DNA of 64,000 bases. Origin: Chlorobiaceae bacterium (GTDB lineage Bacteria > Bacteroidota > Chlorobiia > Chlorobiales > Chlorobiaceae). Both the position numbers and the translations under genes were made by a program. The notes under the pieces are model-generated. The model searched no databases. It was not told where the DNA came from and saw nothing but the letters and a program-made list of their open reading frames with translations. This document shows positions 55,784 through 64,000 of this stretch, piece by piece. The stretch spans positions 124,001 to 188,000 of the forward strand of contig JAAXWS010000002.1 in NCBI GenBank assembly GCA_013334865.1, read 5' to 3'. Within the stretch, counting starts at the first letter, position 1, and every line of letters begins with the position of its first letter.

Positions 55784-58147
55784 TCACGACGGGCAATACT
55801 CAAGCCGGTACGCTTTGTTGGTTCGCAATTTGCTCGTCCTGCCATAGAGGGTGCAGGGAAGGCTCATGTCTGTTTCAGAGTCGATACGTATCGATACCTG
55901 CCGGTGCGAGATGTCGAGGTGGACGTCCCGTTCGCGCCATATGACGCGGAACGCCAGGCGCTCCCATTTCTTCGGAAGCCAGGGGTTCAGAACGATACGG
56001 TCCGACTTGAGGGTGAGGCCGGCGAAACCGTGGACGACCGTCTGCCAGCTCCCGCCAACCGCAGCCGCATGGATGCCGAGCTCGGTGTTCCGGTGCAGGT
56101 TCTTCAGATCGAACAACGCGGTCTTCATGAAGTAGCGGTATGCGTTGACACGCTCCTTCACGGCCATCCCCATCATGGCGTGGGTGCAGTGGCTGAGGGA
56201 TGATTTGTGGGCCGTGCGCTGCTCGTAATAGTGGTAGTTGGCCAGCTTCTCCTCTGCGCTGAAGGCATGAGGAAAGAGCAGCATCATGATCAGGACGTCT
56301 GCCTGCTTGATGAGCTGCGTGCGGCCGATGTTCCTGAAGGTAACCCCCTGAGGCAGCACCGGACTGCCTTCGCGGTCATGCCGGGTGATCACGTGGTCCT
56401 TCAGGGAGAAGTAGCCGTCGAACTGCTCGATGAGCCCGGTATCCGGATCCTGGGTGAACTTCAGCTTCCGGCTGATCCTGAGCCACTCTCCCGGTTCGTG
56501 TTCATCGAGTCCGATCTTCGCGGTGACGGCAACGAGCGAGTCCGGGTTCGTCTTGGCCACATGCTTGTGGAGCATTCCCGCAAGGCGCAAATGCCACTTC
56601 ACCAGGAAGTTCGTGTAGGCGTTGTTGTCGACATGCTCGTGGAACTCGTCCGGCCCGATGACCGTTCGGATCTCGTACGCATCCCCCGGCTTGAGCGTAC
56701 GGCTCGCCCAGAAGCGCGCAGTCAGGAAGACCATCTCGAGGCCGTACTCCAGCAGGAAGGACTCGTCCCCGGTCACCCTGAAATAGCGCTCCAGGCCGTA
56801 GATGACGTCGGAGACGATGTGGTCCTCCTCGGTACCCGTATATATCAGCCGGATGGTCTTCTCGAGCTTCGATGCAAAACGCGGGGTGACGTCCTCGCCC
56901 GTCGTTGCCGATTCCCAGGCGTACTTCGCACCCCTGTACCCCATTTTCTCCGCGTTCTTCCTGGCCCCGGCAAGGGTGTTGTACCGGTACATCAAAAGGT
57001 TGCGGGCGACCGGCGGGAAGTTGTAGACGTAGAAGGGCAGGATGAAGATCTCGGTGTCCCAGAATGCGTGGCCGAGGTAGCCTTCGGAGCTGAGGAACTT
57101 GGCTCCGATGCCGGTTGGCCCGGCGGGGCCGTTGATCAGGAGCTGGTAGATGTTGAAGCGGAGGGCCTGCTGCGCCTGTTCGTCACCGTCGATATTGATA
57201 TCGGCCTGATCCCACATCGAGCGCCAGGCCGCCAGGTGACTTTCGATCTCCTGCTTCGCCCCCTTGCGCACGTAATCCTTGAGCTTGCTAATGGTCTCCC
57301 TGAACATGCAATCAGCCGGAGTCTCCCGGCTGGTGTTCACTACGGCGAGTTTCTCGAACTCATAGGTGCGCCCCTTTGCCGCATCGATCGTTATTTCGCT
57401 GGTGAACTTCTCCCCGTAGATCCTCGGTTCCCATTGCAGGGGGCTCCCCGAACCGGCCATCAGCTTCCATGACGCCGCCTCGGCGATCCTGATCCCGCGT
57501 TCGCGGGTCTTCACTTCGAGGTACATGAAGTTCCTGCCGCGTTCGATCTTTTCGAGCTGCAGGTGCTTGTACTTCTCCCTCGGGAAATAGCCTCGGTTGT
57601 AGACCTCGCCGTTGAGGCCCGACAGCACCCGGATCTTCCCGGAGAAGTTGCGCGGGGTTATCCGGACGCGCATGTAACCGCGATGCGGGTCGTGCATGAA
57701 TGCCGTGCGGGTGATGTCGAGGGCCAGGACCTTGCCCGCCGGGTTCCTGAACACGGTCCTTCGGTGAAGCAAACCCTTTTTCATGTCCAGGAGCTGCTCG
57801 TGGAAGACGGCCCGGCAGATCGACAGACAGAACTTCTCCCCCTCGTGCCAGATCGAGACGTCGGTCCACATGGGGCACTTGACCAGCTCCTCGACATCCG
57901 ATTCGGACTTGTCGAAGACCCCCGCCAGGTACATGCCGCCGCAATGGCCCGGAGGCAACTCCTCGAGGCTCCCCCTGATGTTGAGATAGCCGTTGCCGAC
58001 GGTCAGCAGGCTCTCGTTTACCTGGATGGCCTTCGGCGAGTTCCGGAATCCCTTCCTCCGCAGCAGCCACTCCTCGTCCGACAGTTCGAGAAGCCTGTCA
58101 AGATCCTCCGGACCGGAGTCGGGATATGGAGATGATCCTGTAACCAT
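55784..58147 (-). CDS. Glycoside hydrolase family 65 (disaccharide phosphorylase-like)
   Basis: 787 residues. N-terminal beta-sandwich (about 1-270) and (alpha/alpha)6 barrel from about 320 with GYLGHAFWDTEIFILPFYVY. The catalytic acid is the Glu in IGPDEFHEHVDNNAYTN. The phosphate loop region HKSSLSHCTHAMMGM follows, and there is a short C-terminal jelly roll. GH65 includes maltose, trehalose, kojibiose and nigerose phosphorylases, and some hydrolases. The KSSLS-type phosphate loop favours a phosphorylase. Substrate uncertain. Upstream strip 58148-58364 shows nothing clear. Confidence 0.9.
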   Translation of the reverse strand: MVTGSSPYPDSGPEDLDRLLELSDEEWLLRRKGFRNSPKAIQVNESLLTVGNGYLNIRGSLEELPPGHCGGMYLAGVFDKSESDVEELVKCPMWTDVSIWHEGEKFCLSICRAVFHEQLLDMKKGLLHRRTVFRNPAGKVLALDITRTAFMHDPHRGYMRVRITPRNFSGKIRVLSGLNGEVYNRGYFPREKYKHLQLEKIERGRNFMYLEVKTRERGIRIAEAASWKLMAGSGSPLQWEPRIYGEKFTSEITIDAAKGRTYEFEKLAVVNTSRETPADCMFRETISKLKDYVRKGAKQEIESHLAAWRSMWDQADINIDGDEQAQQALRFNIYQLLINGPAGPTGIGAKFLSSEGYLGHAFWDTEIFILPFYVYNFPPVARNLLMYRYNTLAGARKNAEKMGYRGAKYAWESATTGEDVTPRFASKLEKTIRLIYTGTEEDHIVSDVIYGLERYFRVTGDESFLLEYGLEMVFLTARFWASRTLKPGDAYEIRTVIGPDEFHEHVDNNAYTNFLVKWHLRLAGMLHKHVAKTNPDSLVAVTAKIGLDEHEPGEWLRISRKLKFTQDPDTGLIEQFDGYFSLKDHVITRHDREGSPVLPQGVTFRNIGRTQLIKQADVLIMMLLFPHAFSAEEKLANYHYYEQRTAHKSSLSHCTHAMMGMAVKERVNAYRYFMKTALFDLKNLHRNTELGIHAAAVGGSWQTVVHGFAGLTLKSDRIVLNPWLPKKWERLAFRVIWRERDVHLDISHRQVSIRIDSETDMSLPCTLYGRTSKLRTNKAYRLEYCPS

Positions 58148-58364
58148 GAAGCCTCCACGGGCTCGCGCCCGATTCGATTTGCACTTCAGGACTGAGATAT
58201 GGAAACATCACAAATGGAAAAGCCACGGGGGAATGGCTTCTGTTACAACAATGCTTTGCACTCTATAGTTCAAAGCGCCTGCAACGGAAGAGCCGGGGCG
58301 CGGGCGAGCAACGATTCTTGCTTGGCGATCAGGCCGAAGCATGGCTAGCCACTGATTATTTCGT

Positions 58365-59615
58365 ATGTTGAAGAATAAAATCACATACCGTAAAACCTTC
58401 CAGGAATACCCCGAGTTGGAGCAAAACATCTATAAACAGTGTCCTGTCTGCAGCTTCCCGCTGACAGAACAGAACGCGATCTGCCCAAGGTGCAGCAACG
58501 ACCTGCTCGCCGAGATCTCGACCCTCGACGAGCAGAACCTTGAAAAGCATTACCGCATCATCGAGGACAAGAAGGCCGAATGGTACATCCGTTGCCTGGC
58601 CGAGAACCTCGAAACCGGAAAAACCCCGTCCGTAACCTTCACGCCGGAGCTCATCAACTCCACGCAGTCGAAAATGCCGGTGACCCCGCCACATACCAAC
58701 CGCGAGGCCCTTCCTGCAACGAGGGCCATGCTGATGCGGGAGCCCCATCGCCGTCTGGGGCTGTTCCGCTGGTTCGACAACGACTGGAAGGCGGTGGTGC
58801 GCAACAACCTGAAGATCCAGACAGACCCGGACGAATCACAGATGCTCGAGTTCCTGAACACGACGAGCCTGCGCTGCGATAACCACCGGATCCACCACCT
58901 CGGCCCCGTCAGCCTGCTGGAGAACCTGCAGCAGCTTCGTTGCGATGAAACCCCGATCGAAAGCCTCGAGCCGATCAGGAACCTGCGTAATCTTAAACGC
59001 ATCTACGCCTTCGACTGCAACTTCACTACCCTCGAGCCGCTGCGCGACATCCTGTCGCTCAAGCTGCTCTGGATATCGAGCACCGAAATCGATGATCTCG
59101 GCCCGGTAAGCGGGTTGGTCAACCTCGAGGAGCTCTACTGCTCGGAAACTCCCATCAGCGACCTGACTCCCCTTTCGGGACTGAAAAACCTCGAGAAGCT
59201 GAGCTGCTACAAGACCGGTATCACCTCGATTGCGCCGCTCAGGGATCTCGAGAACCTGATCGAGCTCGGCATCAACAGTACAGGGGTCACCACGCTCGAG
59301 CCGCTCGCAGGCCTGACCAACCTTGAGTACCTGCGCTGCAGCCGCACCCCGATCAAAAGCCTCGAACCGCTGAGGAATATGGCAAGCCTGAGGGAGCTGA
59401 GCATCGAGCAGACCGCCGTTCGAAGTCTCGAACCCCTCTCCGGCCTCGTCGACCTCGAAGAGCTGATCGTTACGGGAGCGCCGATAGATTCCATAGAGCC
59501 GATCATGCAGCTCCGGAACCTCGAAAAGCTCGAGCTCTCTGCCGACTGTGTGCCGGATTACGAGCTGGAGAGGTTTACCCGCGAGAACCCCGGGTGTGAT
59601 GTTGTCTTGAAATAG
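58365..59615 (+). CDS. Zinc-ribbon plus leucine-rich-repeat protein
   Basis: 416 residues. Residues about 25-46 form a zinc ribbon (CPVCSFPLTEQNAICPRCSN). A polar helical linker follows (50-160). From about 165 to 400 there are about ten 22-residue LRRs of the internalin type, consensus L-x-x-L-x-x-L-x-x-L-E-x-L-x-C-x-x-T-x-I-x-x-L-x-P-L. No signal or membrane segment; cytoplasmic. Probably a protein-binding scaffold. A different LRR class from the one at 22273. Confidence 0.8.
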   Translation: MLKNKITYRKTFQEYPELEQNIYKQCPVCSFPLTEQNAICPRCSNDLLAEISTLDEQNLEKHYRIIEDKKAEWYIRCLAENLETGKTPSVTFTPELINSTQSKMPVTPPHTNREALPATRAMLMREPHRRLGLFRWFDNDWKAVVRNNLKIQTDPDESQMLEFLNTTSLRCDNHRIHHLGPVSLLENLQQLRCDETPIESLEPIRNLRNLKRIYAFDCNFTTLEPLRDILSLKLLWISSTEIDDLGPVSGLVNLEELYCSETPISDLTPLSGLKNLEKLSCYKTGITSIAPLRDLENLIELGINSTGVTTLEPLAGLTNLEYLRCSRTPIKSLEPLRNMASLRELSIEQTAVRSLEPLSGLVDLEELIVTGAPIDSIEPIMQLRNLEKLELSADCVPDYELERFTRENPGCDVVLK

Positions 59616-59624
59616 GAAAAGGCA

Positions 59625-59695
59625 GAAGGACTGCAGGGACGAAGAGAAAGATGGTGCTTCCAAGCAGCGTATTCTTTTTCGTCCTTGCAGTCCCT
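59625..59695. repeat. Long imperfect inverted repeat (terminator-like) between LRR gene and pycB
   Basis: The left arm 59625-59650 (GGACTGCAGGGACGAAGAG) pairs with the right arm 59671-59695 (TTTTTCGTCCTTGCAGTCC) over about 24 bases with three or four mismatches, around a 20-base loop. It occupies the convergent gap. It could end both transcripts; the shape also suggests a dispersed intergenic repeat family. Confidence 0.55.
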
Positions 59696-59732
59696 GATCT
59701 CCCTGCTGTCCTTTATAATTCCCCTCTGCTCC

Positions 59733-61613
59733 TTATTCGAGGTACATGATCGCCTGGCCGGAGCCGACCGAGTCGCCCTTTTTGATCAGTACGGCGGAGA
59801 CCTTTCCGGCTGCCGGCGACTTCACGGGGGACTCCATCTTCATGGCCTCCAGGATCGCCAGGTCCTGGCTCTCGGCGACCGTGTCGCCTACCTTCACCTC
59901 GATGGAGACGACATTTCCGGGCATCGACGCGATGACCGGTGTACCTGCGTGCTGCGAGGCCGGAGCAACCATCTGCTGAAGCGGGATAGTCACCGGCTGC
60001 ATGCCCGGGGCGACCGACTGGGCCATGGCGACGCCGTCGGCGATCACGACGTTGAACGACTTGCCGTCAACCATCACGAGATAGTTTCCTGACAGGCCGC
60101 GGGATGCGGGGCGGATCAGCTCCTGCAGGCGGTCCTGCAGCGAATTGCCGTGGGCGGTCACCTTCAGCTCCTCGGCGTCCTTCTTGGCCACCTCTTCGGC
60201 TTCGATATCCTTCTTGTAGCGGATGCCAAGCGGCTTGTCGCCCTGGAGGAACTCGATTCCCTTCGTGCCGCATGTCGCGGCGATGAAGATGTTCTCGTCG
60301 GTCTCGGGCAGGTGGGCCTCCCTGAGCAGCTTGCGGTTGTGCTCGATGCCGAGGTCGGGGTTGCGGTCGTTGATGTCGTGCACGTCCTGCACCGTGGGCT
60401 CGAGTCCAAGCTGTTCGGCGGCGAGGCGCACCACTTCGAGATCTGGTTCGGCCGGGGTCTTGCCGAAGTAGCCGAGCACCATCTTGCCGTAGCCGTCGAC
60501 GATCTTCTTCCACGGCCCCTGCACGGTGTTGGCGAAGGCCTGCTGGAAGTAGAACTGCGAGACCGGCGTGACCGAGGCGCCGAAGCCGCCCTTGGCCACC
60601 ACCTCGCGCATGTTGCGGATCACCTCCGGGAAGAAGTGCAGCGTATCGTGGTCGCGCATCATCTGCGTGTTGGCCGTCAGCGCGCCGCCGGGCATCGGCG
60701 AGAACGGAATGACCGGATTGACCTCCTTGGCTTCCGGGGGCATATAGTACTTGTCCATGTGCTCGATGAACATGGCCTCGACCTGCAGGTACTTCTCCTG
60801 GTCGATGTCGAGCGTGTAGTCCGTGCCGCGAAGGCGGTGCCACATGGTAAGGATGTCGACCTCGGCGGTGCCTCCGCTGACCGGGGCCATCGCAAGGTCG
60901 ATGATGTCGATGCCGGCCTCGATGGCGGCAAAGTTGCAGGCCACGCCCATGCCGGCGGTGTCATGCGTGTGGAACTGGAGGATGGTACCTTCCGGAAGCA
61001 TCTTCCTCGCCCCCTTGACGGTCTCGTAGACCACAGCCGGGGTGGTGGTGCCGGAGGCGTCCTTGAAGGCGACGCTGTCGAACGGTATGCCGGCGTCGAG
61101 GATCTCCTGAAGCTTGTCGAGGTAGAACTGCGGGGTGTGGCAGTACTCTTCCCTGAGGCCCGGGGGCAGGCCCATGAGGGCGACGACCACCTGGTGCTTC
61201 AGCCCGGCCTCCACAATGCACTTTCCGGACCATGCGAGGTTGCGCACGTCCATGAGGGCGTCGAAGTTGCGGATGGTGCTGATGCCGTGCTTCCTGAAGA
61301 GTTTCGCGTGCAGGTCGACGATGTCGCGGGACTGCGAGACGAGGCCGACGACGTTGGCGCCCCTCGAAAGGGTCTGCAGGTTGATCTCCGGACCGACGAC
61401 CCTGCGGCAGGCGTCCATCATCTCGAATGCGTCCTCCTGGCAATAGAAATAAAGACTCTGGAAGCGCGCCCCACCGCCGATCTCGAAGTTGTCGGTGCCT
61501 GCCTGTACGGCGGCCTCGAGCACCGGGAGGAAATCCTCGGTTTTGACCCTCGCGCCGTAACAGGACTGGAATCCGTCACGGAAGGAGACGTCCATGAAAC
61601 GTATTTTCTTCAT
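59733..61613 (-). CDS. pycB: Pyruvate/oxaloacetate carboxyltransferase subunit with biotin domain
   Basis: 626 residues. The carboxyltransferase barrel begins MKKIRFMDVSFRDGFQSCYGARV, with the metal and lysine residues in SVAFKDASGTTTP and FHTHDTAGMGVA. The C-terminal biotinyl domain carries EAMKMESPV with the biotinylated Lys, after an Ala/Pro linker. This is a PycB/OadA-type protein that needs a separate biotin carboxylase (PycA), not in the window. In green sulfur bacteria it supplies oxaloacetate to the reverse TCA cycle. It is followed upstream by fumarase, another step of that cycle. Confidence 0.92.
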   Translation of the reverse strand: MKKIRFMDVSFRDGFQSCYGARVKTEDFLPVLEAAVQAGTDNFEIGGGARFQSLYFYCQEDAFEMMDACRRVVGPEINLQTLSRGANVVGLVSQSRDIVDLHAKLFRKHGISTIRNFDALMDVRNLAWSGKCIVEAGLKHQVVVALMGLPPGLREEYCHTPQFYLDKLQEILDAGIPFDSVAFKDASGTTTPAVVYETVKGARKMLPEGTILQFHTHDTAGMGVACNFAAIEAGIDIIDLAMAPVSGGTAEVDILTMWHRLRGTDYTLDIDQEKYLQVEAMFIEHMDKYYMPPEAKEVNPVIPFSPMPGGALTANTQMMRDHDTLHFFPEVIRNMREVVAKGGFGASVTPVSQFYFQQAFANTVQGPWKKIVDGYGKMVLGYFGKTPAEPDLEVVRLAAEQLGLEPTVQDVHDINDRNPDLGIEHNRKLLREAHLPETDENIFIAATCGTKGIEFLQGDKPLGIRYKKDIEAEEVAKKDAEELKVTAHGNSLQDRLQELIRPASRGLSGNYLVMVDGKSFNVVIADGVAMAQSVAPGMQPVTIPLQQMVAPASQHAGTPVIASMPGNVVSIEVKVGDTVAESQDLAILEAMKMESPVKSPAAGKVSAVLIKKGDSVGSGQAIMYLE

Positions 61614-61671
61614 ATGGATGACACTTGGTTGTGCTTGTGCAATTACTGGTTGTCTCTCGAATCCAAAACTG

Positions 61672-63198
61672 TTACCGGATCTCCTGGGCTTTCAGGGCTT
61701 CGAACGACGCTTCATCGACCTGCTGGTGCAGGCTGTTGCCGTTGGCGTCCATGGTGACGATCGCCGGGAAAGACTCGACCTGGAGGTGCCACATGGCTTC
61801 GGGTACGCCCATCTCCTCAAGGAAATGGACCCCGGTCACCTTTTTGATGCAGCGGGCGTAGTAGACGGCTGCCCCGCCGATGCCGTTGAGGTAGACCGCG
61901 CCGTGCTCCCTGAGCCCCTGCAGGGTCTTCGGGCCCATGCCGCCCTTGCCGATGACGACCCTGAGGCCCAGCTTCTTGATGACGTCGGCCTGGTAGGGCT
62001 CCTCGCGGATCGAGGTTGTCGGACCCGCGGAGGTGATGACGTACTCCCCCGCCTCGTTCTTCATGACGACCGGGCCGCAGTGGTAGATGATGCCCCCCTT
62101 GGTATCGAGGTCCGGCGGGAGGTCGTGGTGCATGACGTAGTGGTGGAAAGCGTCGCGGCCTGTGTGCATCTCGCCGTTGACGATGACGATGTCGCCGACC
62201 TTCAACTTGCGCACCTCTGCTTCGCTCACCGGGGCCTGGAGCACCACCTCTCGGCCGGTCAGCGGGATGCCGGCGCCTTTGGCCAGGCGTTTGATCTCGT
62301 CGGCTTCCCGGTACTGCCACGAAGTGATCGACCCGTCGGCTATGTCGAGGATGACGCCAAGCCGGCGGTATGCCCAGCAGTTGTAGGCGACAGATACGTA
62401 GAAGCTCGCCGGCACGCGATGGGACTTGCCGATTTTGCATCCGAGCAGGGTCGTCGCTCCGGAGAAGCCCATAGGGCCGATGTCCAGGCGGTTGCCCTTT
62501 TGCATGACCTCATCCTCGAGCGTGGCGAGTTCCGGGTCGGGGTTCCGGTCGTCGACGCTGCGGAGGAGCTGCTTCTTGGCAAGCTCGTAGCCGCTGGTCC
62601 GGTCTCCGCCGATGCCGACGCCGATGAAGCCGGGGCTGCATCCCTGGCCCTGTGCCTGCCAGACCGCATGAAGGATGCACTTGCGGACGCCGTCGATGTC
62701 CCGGGCAGCGCGTCCGAGGCCTGGCACCTCCATCGGAAGCGAGTACTGGATGTTCTTGTTCTCGCAGCCACCGCCCTTGAGGATGAGCTTCACTTCGATC
62801 GCGTCCCTGTCCCAGGGTTCGAAATGGATCGACGGCATGTGTTCACCAAGGTTGTTGCCGGAATTCTTGCCGGTCAGGGAATCGACGGCGTTCGGGCGAA
62901 GCTTGCCCAGTCTCGTCGCCTCGGCGACGGCGGCCTCGATCTCCCGTTTCATGAGGAGCTGGTCGGCACCTTTGGGGCTATGCACGAAAAAGGTGGGCAT
63001 GCCGGTATCCTGGCAGATCGGGGAGACGCTGTCGACGGCCATGTCGATGTTGACCGAGATGGTCGACATGGCCAGGTCGGCCCTCGAATCCGGGGCTTCC
63101 TGCCCGATCGCTTTGGCGAGAGCGCGGCGGACGTCGCTCGGCAGGTTCGACGAGGTCTCGGTGATCAAGGTGACGATGGAGTCCCTGAAGTGTTTCAT
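61672..63198 (-). CDS. fumA: Class I fumarate hydratase (fused, iron-sulfur)
   Basis: 508 residues with the alpha part (residues 1-290) and beta part (300-508) in one chain. The [4Fe-4S] cysteines are in CQDTGMP, GGCENKN and GCSPGFIGVGIGGDRTSGY. The beta part has the IIYHCGPVVMK and TSAGPTTSIREEPYQAD blocks. It interconverts fumarate and malate; the oxygen-labile class suits a strict anaerobe. It precedes pycB by 58 bases on the same strand, likely one unit of reverse-TCA function. Confidence 0.94.
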   Translation of the reverse strand: MKHFRDSIVTLITETSSNLPSDVRRALAKAIGQEAPDSRADLAMSTISVNIDMAVDSVSPICQDTGMPTFFVHSPKGADQLLMKREIEAAVAEATRLGKLRPNAVDSLTGKNSGNNLGEHMPSIHFEPWDRDAIEVKLILKGGGCENKNIQYSLPMEVPGLGRAARDIDGVRKCILHAVWQAQGQGCSPGFIGVGIGGDRTSGYELAKKQLLRSVDDRNPDPELATLEDEVMQKGNRLDIGPMGFSGATTLLGCKIGKSHRVPASFYVSVAYNCWAYRRLGVILDIADGSITSWQYREADEIKRLAKGAGIPLTGREVVLQAPVSEAEVRKLKVGDIVIVNGEMHTGRDAFHHYVMHHDLPPDLDTKGGIIYHCGPVVMKNEAGEYVITSAGPTTSIREEPYQADVIKKLGLRVVIGKGGMGPKTLQGLREHGAVYLNGIGGAAVYYARCIKKVTGVHFLEEMGVPEAMWHLQVESFPAIVTMDANGNSLHQQVDEASFEALKAQEIR

Positions 63199-63234
63199 GT
63201 TCGAACGGATAAGATGGTAGTGAATATTCGGATT

Positions 63235-63675
63235 TCAGCCGGGAATCGCCTTGTCGACGGCGTCCTGCTTGACGAGCAGAACAGGAATGGCCGCGGAGCG
63301 GAAAACAGCTTCGGCCACGCTTCCCATCATGATGCGCATCAGGCCGGTCCTGCCGTGAGAGCCCATGACGATCAGGTCCGCGAACCACTCGTGGGCATGG
63401 CTGATGATGGCTTCGGTCGGCACGCCGCTCACGACCTTGACGTCCGCCATGAGCCCCTTCTTCTTTTCGGCCATGAGCATCTTCATGAAGCCGTCGGATA
63501 CCGGGTTCTCATCCTCTCCGCCACTGCGCACGATGCTGACGTCTGGCGCCTGGATGTGCAGGAAGCGGACATGGGCGTTGACGCGACGGGCTAACTGGAT
63601 GGCGTACCGTACGGCCTTGTCGGAGGTGTCGGAATAATCAGTCGGACAAAGAATCTTGGAAAGCTGTATCATTGA
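63235..63675 (-). CDS. Universal stress protein UspA family
   Basis: 146 residues from ATG 63675. KILCPTDYSDTSDKAVRYAIQLARRV at the N-terminus and the ATP-binding G-x2-G-x9-G-S/T pattern in VMGSHGRTGLMRIMMGSVAEAVFRSAAIPVLLV. ATP-binding type. Possibly on the fumarase/pycB transcript, as it lies 36 bases upstream of the fumarase start. The 212-base strip to the next gene shows no clear feature. Confidence 0.9.
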   Translation of the reverse strand, partial: SMIQLSKILCPTDYSDTSDKAVRYAIQLARRVNAHVRFLHIQAPDVSIVRSGGEDENPVSDGFMKMLMAEKKKGLMADVKVVSGVPTEAIISHAHEWFADLIVMGSHGRTGLMRIMMGSVAEAVFRSAAIPVLLVKQDAVDKAIPG

Positions 63676-63887
63676 TGCTGCTCTGTTTAGAGATATGTTC
63701 TGGCAGTAAGGCTTCCCGCAAGCCACGAAGGATTCATGGCGGCTTCGGGATAGGGCTGGTCATGAACTCATAATTTACATTTTTTTCTGCAAACTTCCCC
63801 ACTCGGACCGGTGTTGGGCGGCCTGCATGCGGCAATGTCGGGGATTTCACTTAGTATGGAAGAAGAGATCAAACATTGCCTGCTGCC

Positions 63888-64000
63888 ATGACACCGGTTG
63901 CCGAAGCCCTGTGCCGCCCGGAGGCCTACCCCCATACCGTGGAAACCCCGATACGGATGGTCGAGACGCACATCTCGATGATCTTCCTGACCGGCCGCTA
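63888..64000 (+). CDS. Aminoglycoside-phosphotransferase/gluconate-kinase-like protein, 5' end only
   Basis: Only 37 codons are in the window: MTPVAEALCRPEAYPHTVE then TPIRMVETHISMIFLTGRY. The pattern E-T-H-I-S-x-x-F-L-x-G-x-Y (normally followed by A-Y-K-I-K-K-P) marks the start of the two-part APH-like/AAA kinase proteins of unknown substrate. Low certainty because of the short length. Confidence 0.55.
   Translation, partial: MTPVAEALCRPEAYPHTVETPIRMVETHISMIFLTGR

Overview
The window looks like chromosomal DNA of a green sulfur bacterium (Chlorobi; Chlorobium, Chlorobaculum or Prosthecochloris type). The evidence is a GC-rich, tightly packed gene set that includes a pyruvoyl-dependent arginine decarboxylase, a biotin-carrying PycB-type carboxyltransferase next to a fused class I fumarase (both fit reverse-TCA carbon metabolism), and several PhoU-like proteins. 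No rRNA or photosynthesis gene is present, so the assignment is an inference. The window opens inside an RND efflux pump gene and closes inside a kinase-like gene.

From 3.2 to 25.4 kb lies a phosphate island. The minus strand carries a putative Porin_5-type porin, three tandem pstS paralogues, pstC, pstA, pstB, phoU and a second PhoU-like gene. Further right come a GNAT/PlsC acyltransferase pair, pdaD, another PhoU-like gene and an HNH nuclease. The plus strand carries a methyltransferase, gph, and the run phoA-ppk1-(Cys-rich LRR protein)-(CYTH-like/CHAD protein)-(ParA-like ATPase). Four and perhaps five genes (pstC, second pstS, porin, phoA, weaker third pstS) share one promoter layout: two 7-bp repeats 11 bp apart, exactly 21 bp, then an 8-bp -10-like element (TAGATTTG in three). 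I read these as Pho boxes. Import, phosphatase and polyphosphate storage would then be one regulon, and the CHAD and ParA proteins could bind and position polyphosphate granules.

From about 27.3 to 40.9 kb lies a rearranged, incomplete Mu-like prophage. It has repressor, Ner, transposase A, ATPase B, a train of small early genes and GemA. It also has a virion module on the opposite strand (terminase, DUF935 portal, MuF protein, gpG) and a Mor-like activator. Capsid, protease, tail and lysis genes are absent, and the small-terminase gene is cut at the left junction. The MuF protein carries a CdiA-like nuclease-toxin domain, and its frame can be reached from the portal gene by a -1 slip on A AAA AAG. 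The right end of the prophage has broken the acr3 arsenite exporter gene of an arsR-arsC-arsD-arsA-acr3 operon.

From 44 to 64 kb the content is housekeeping: cytochrome c, PHP phosphoesterase, a metallophosphatase paralogous to one at 26 kb, trmH, Nudix, a TMEM175-like channel, trxB/trxA, dnaE, a GT4/GH65 sugar pair, a zinc-ribbon LRR protein, pycB, fumarase and a universal stress protein. No CRISPR array was seen.
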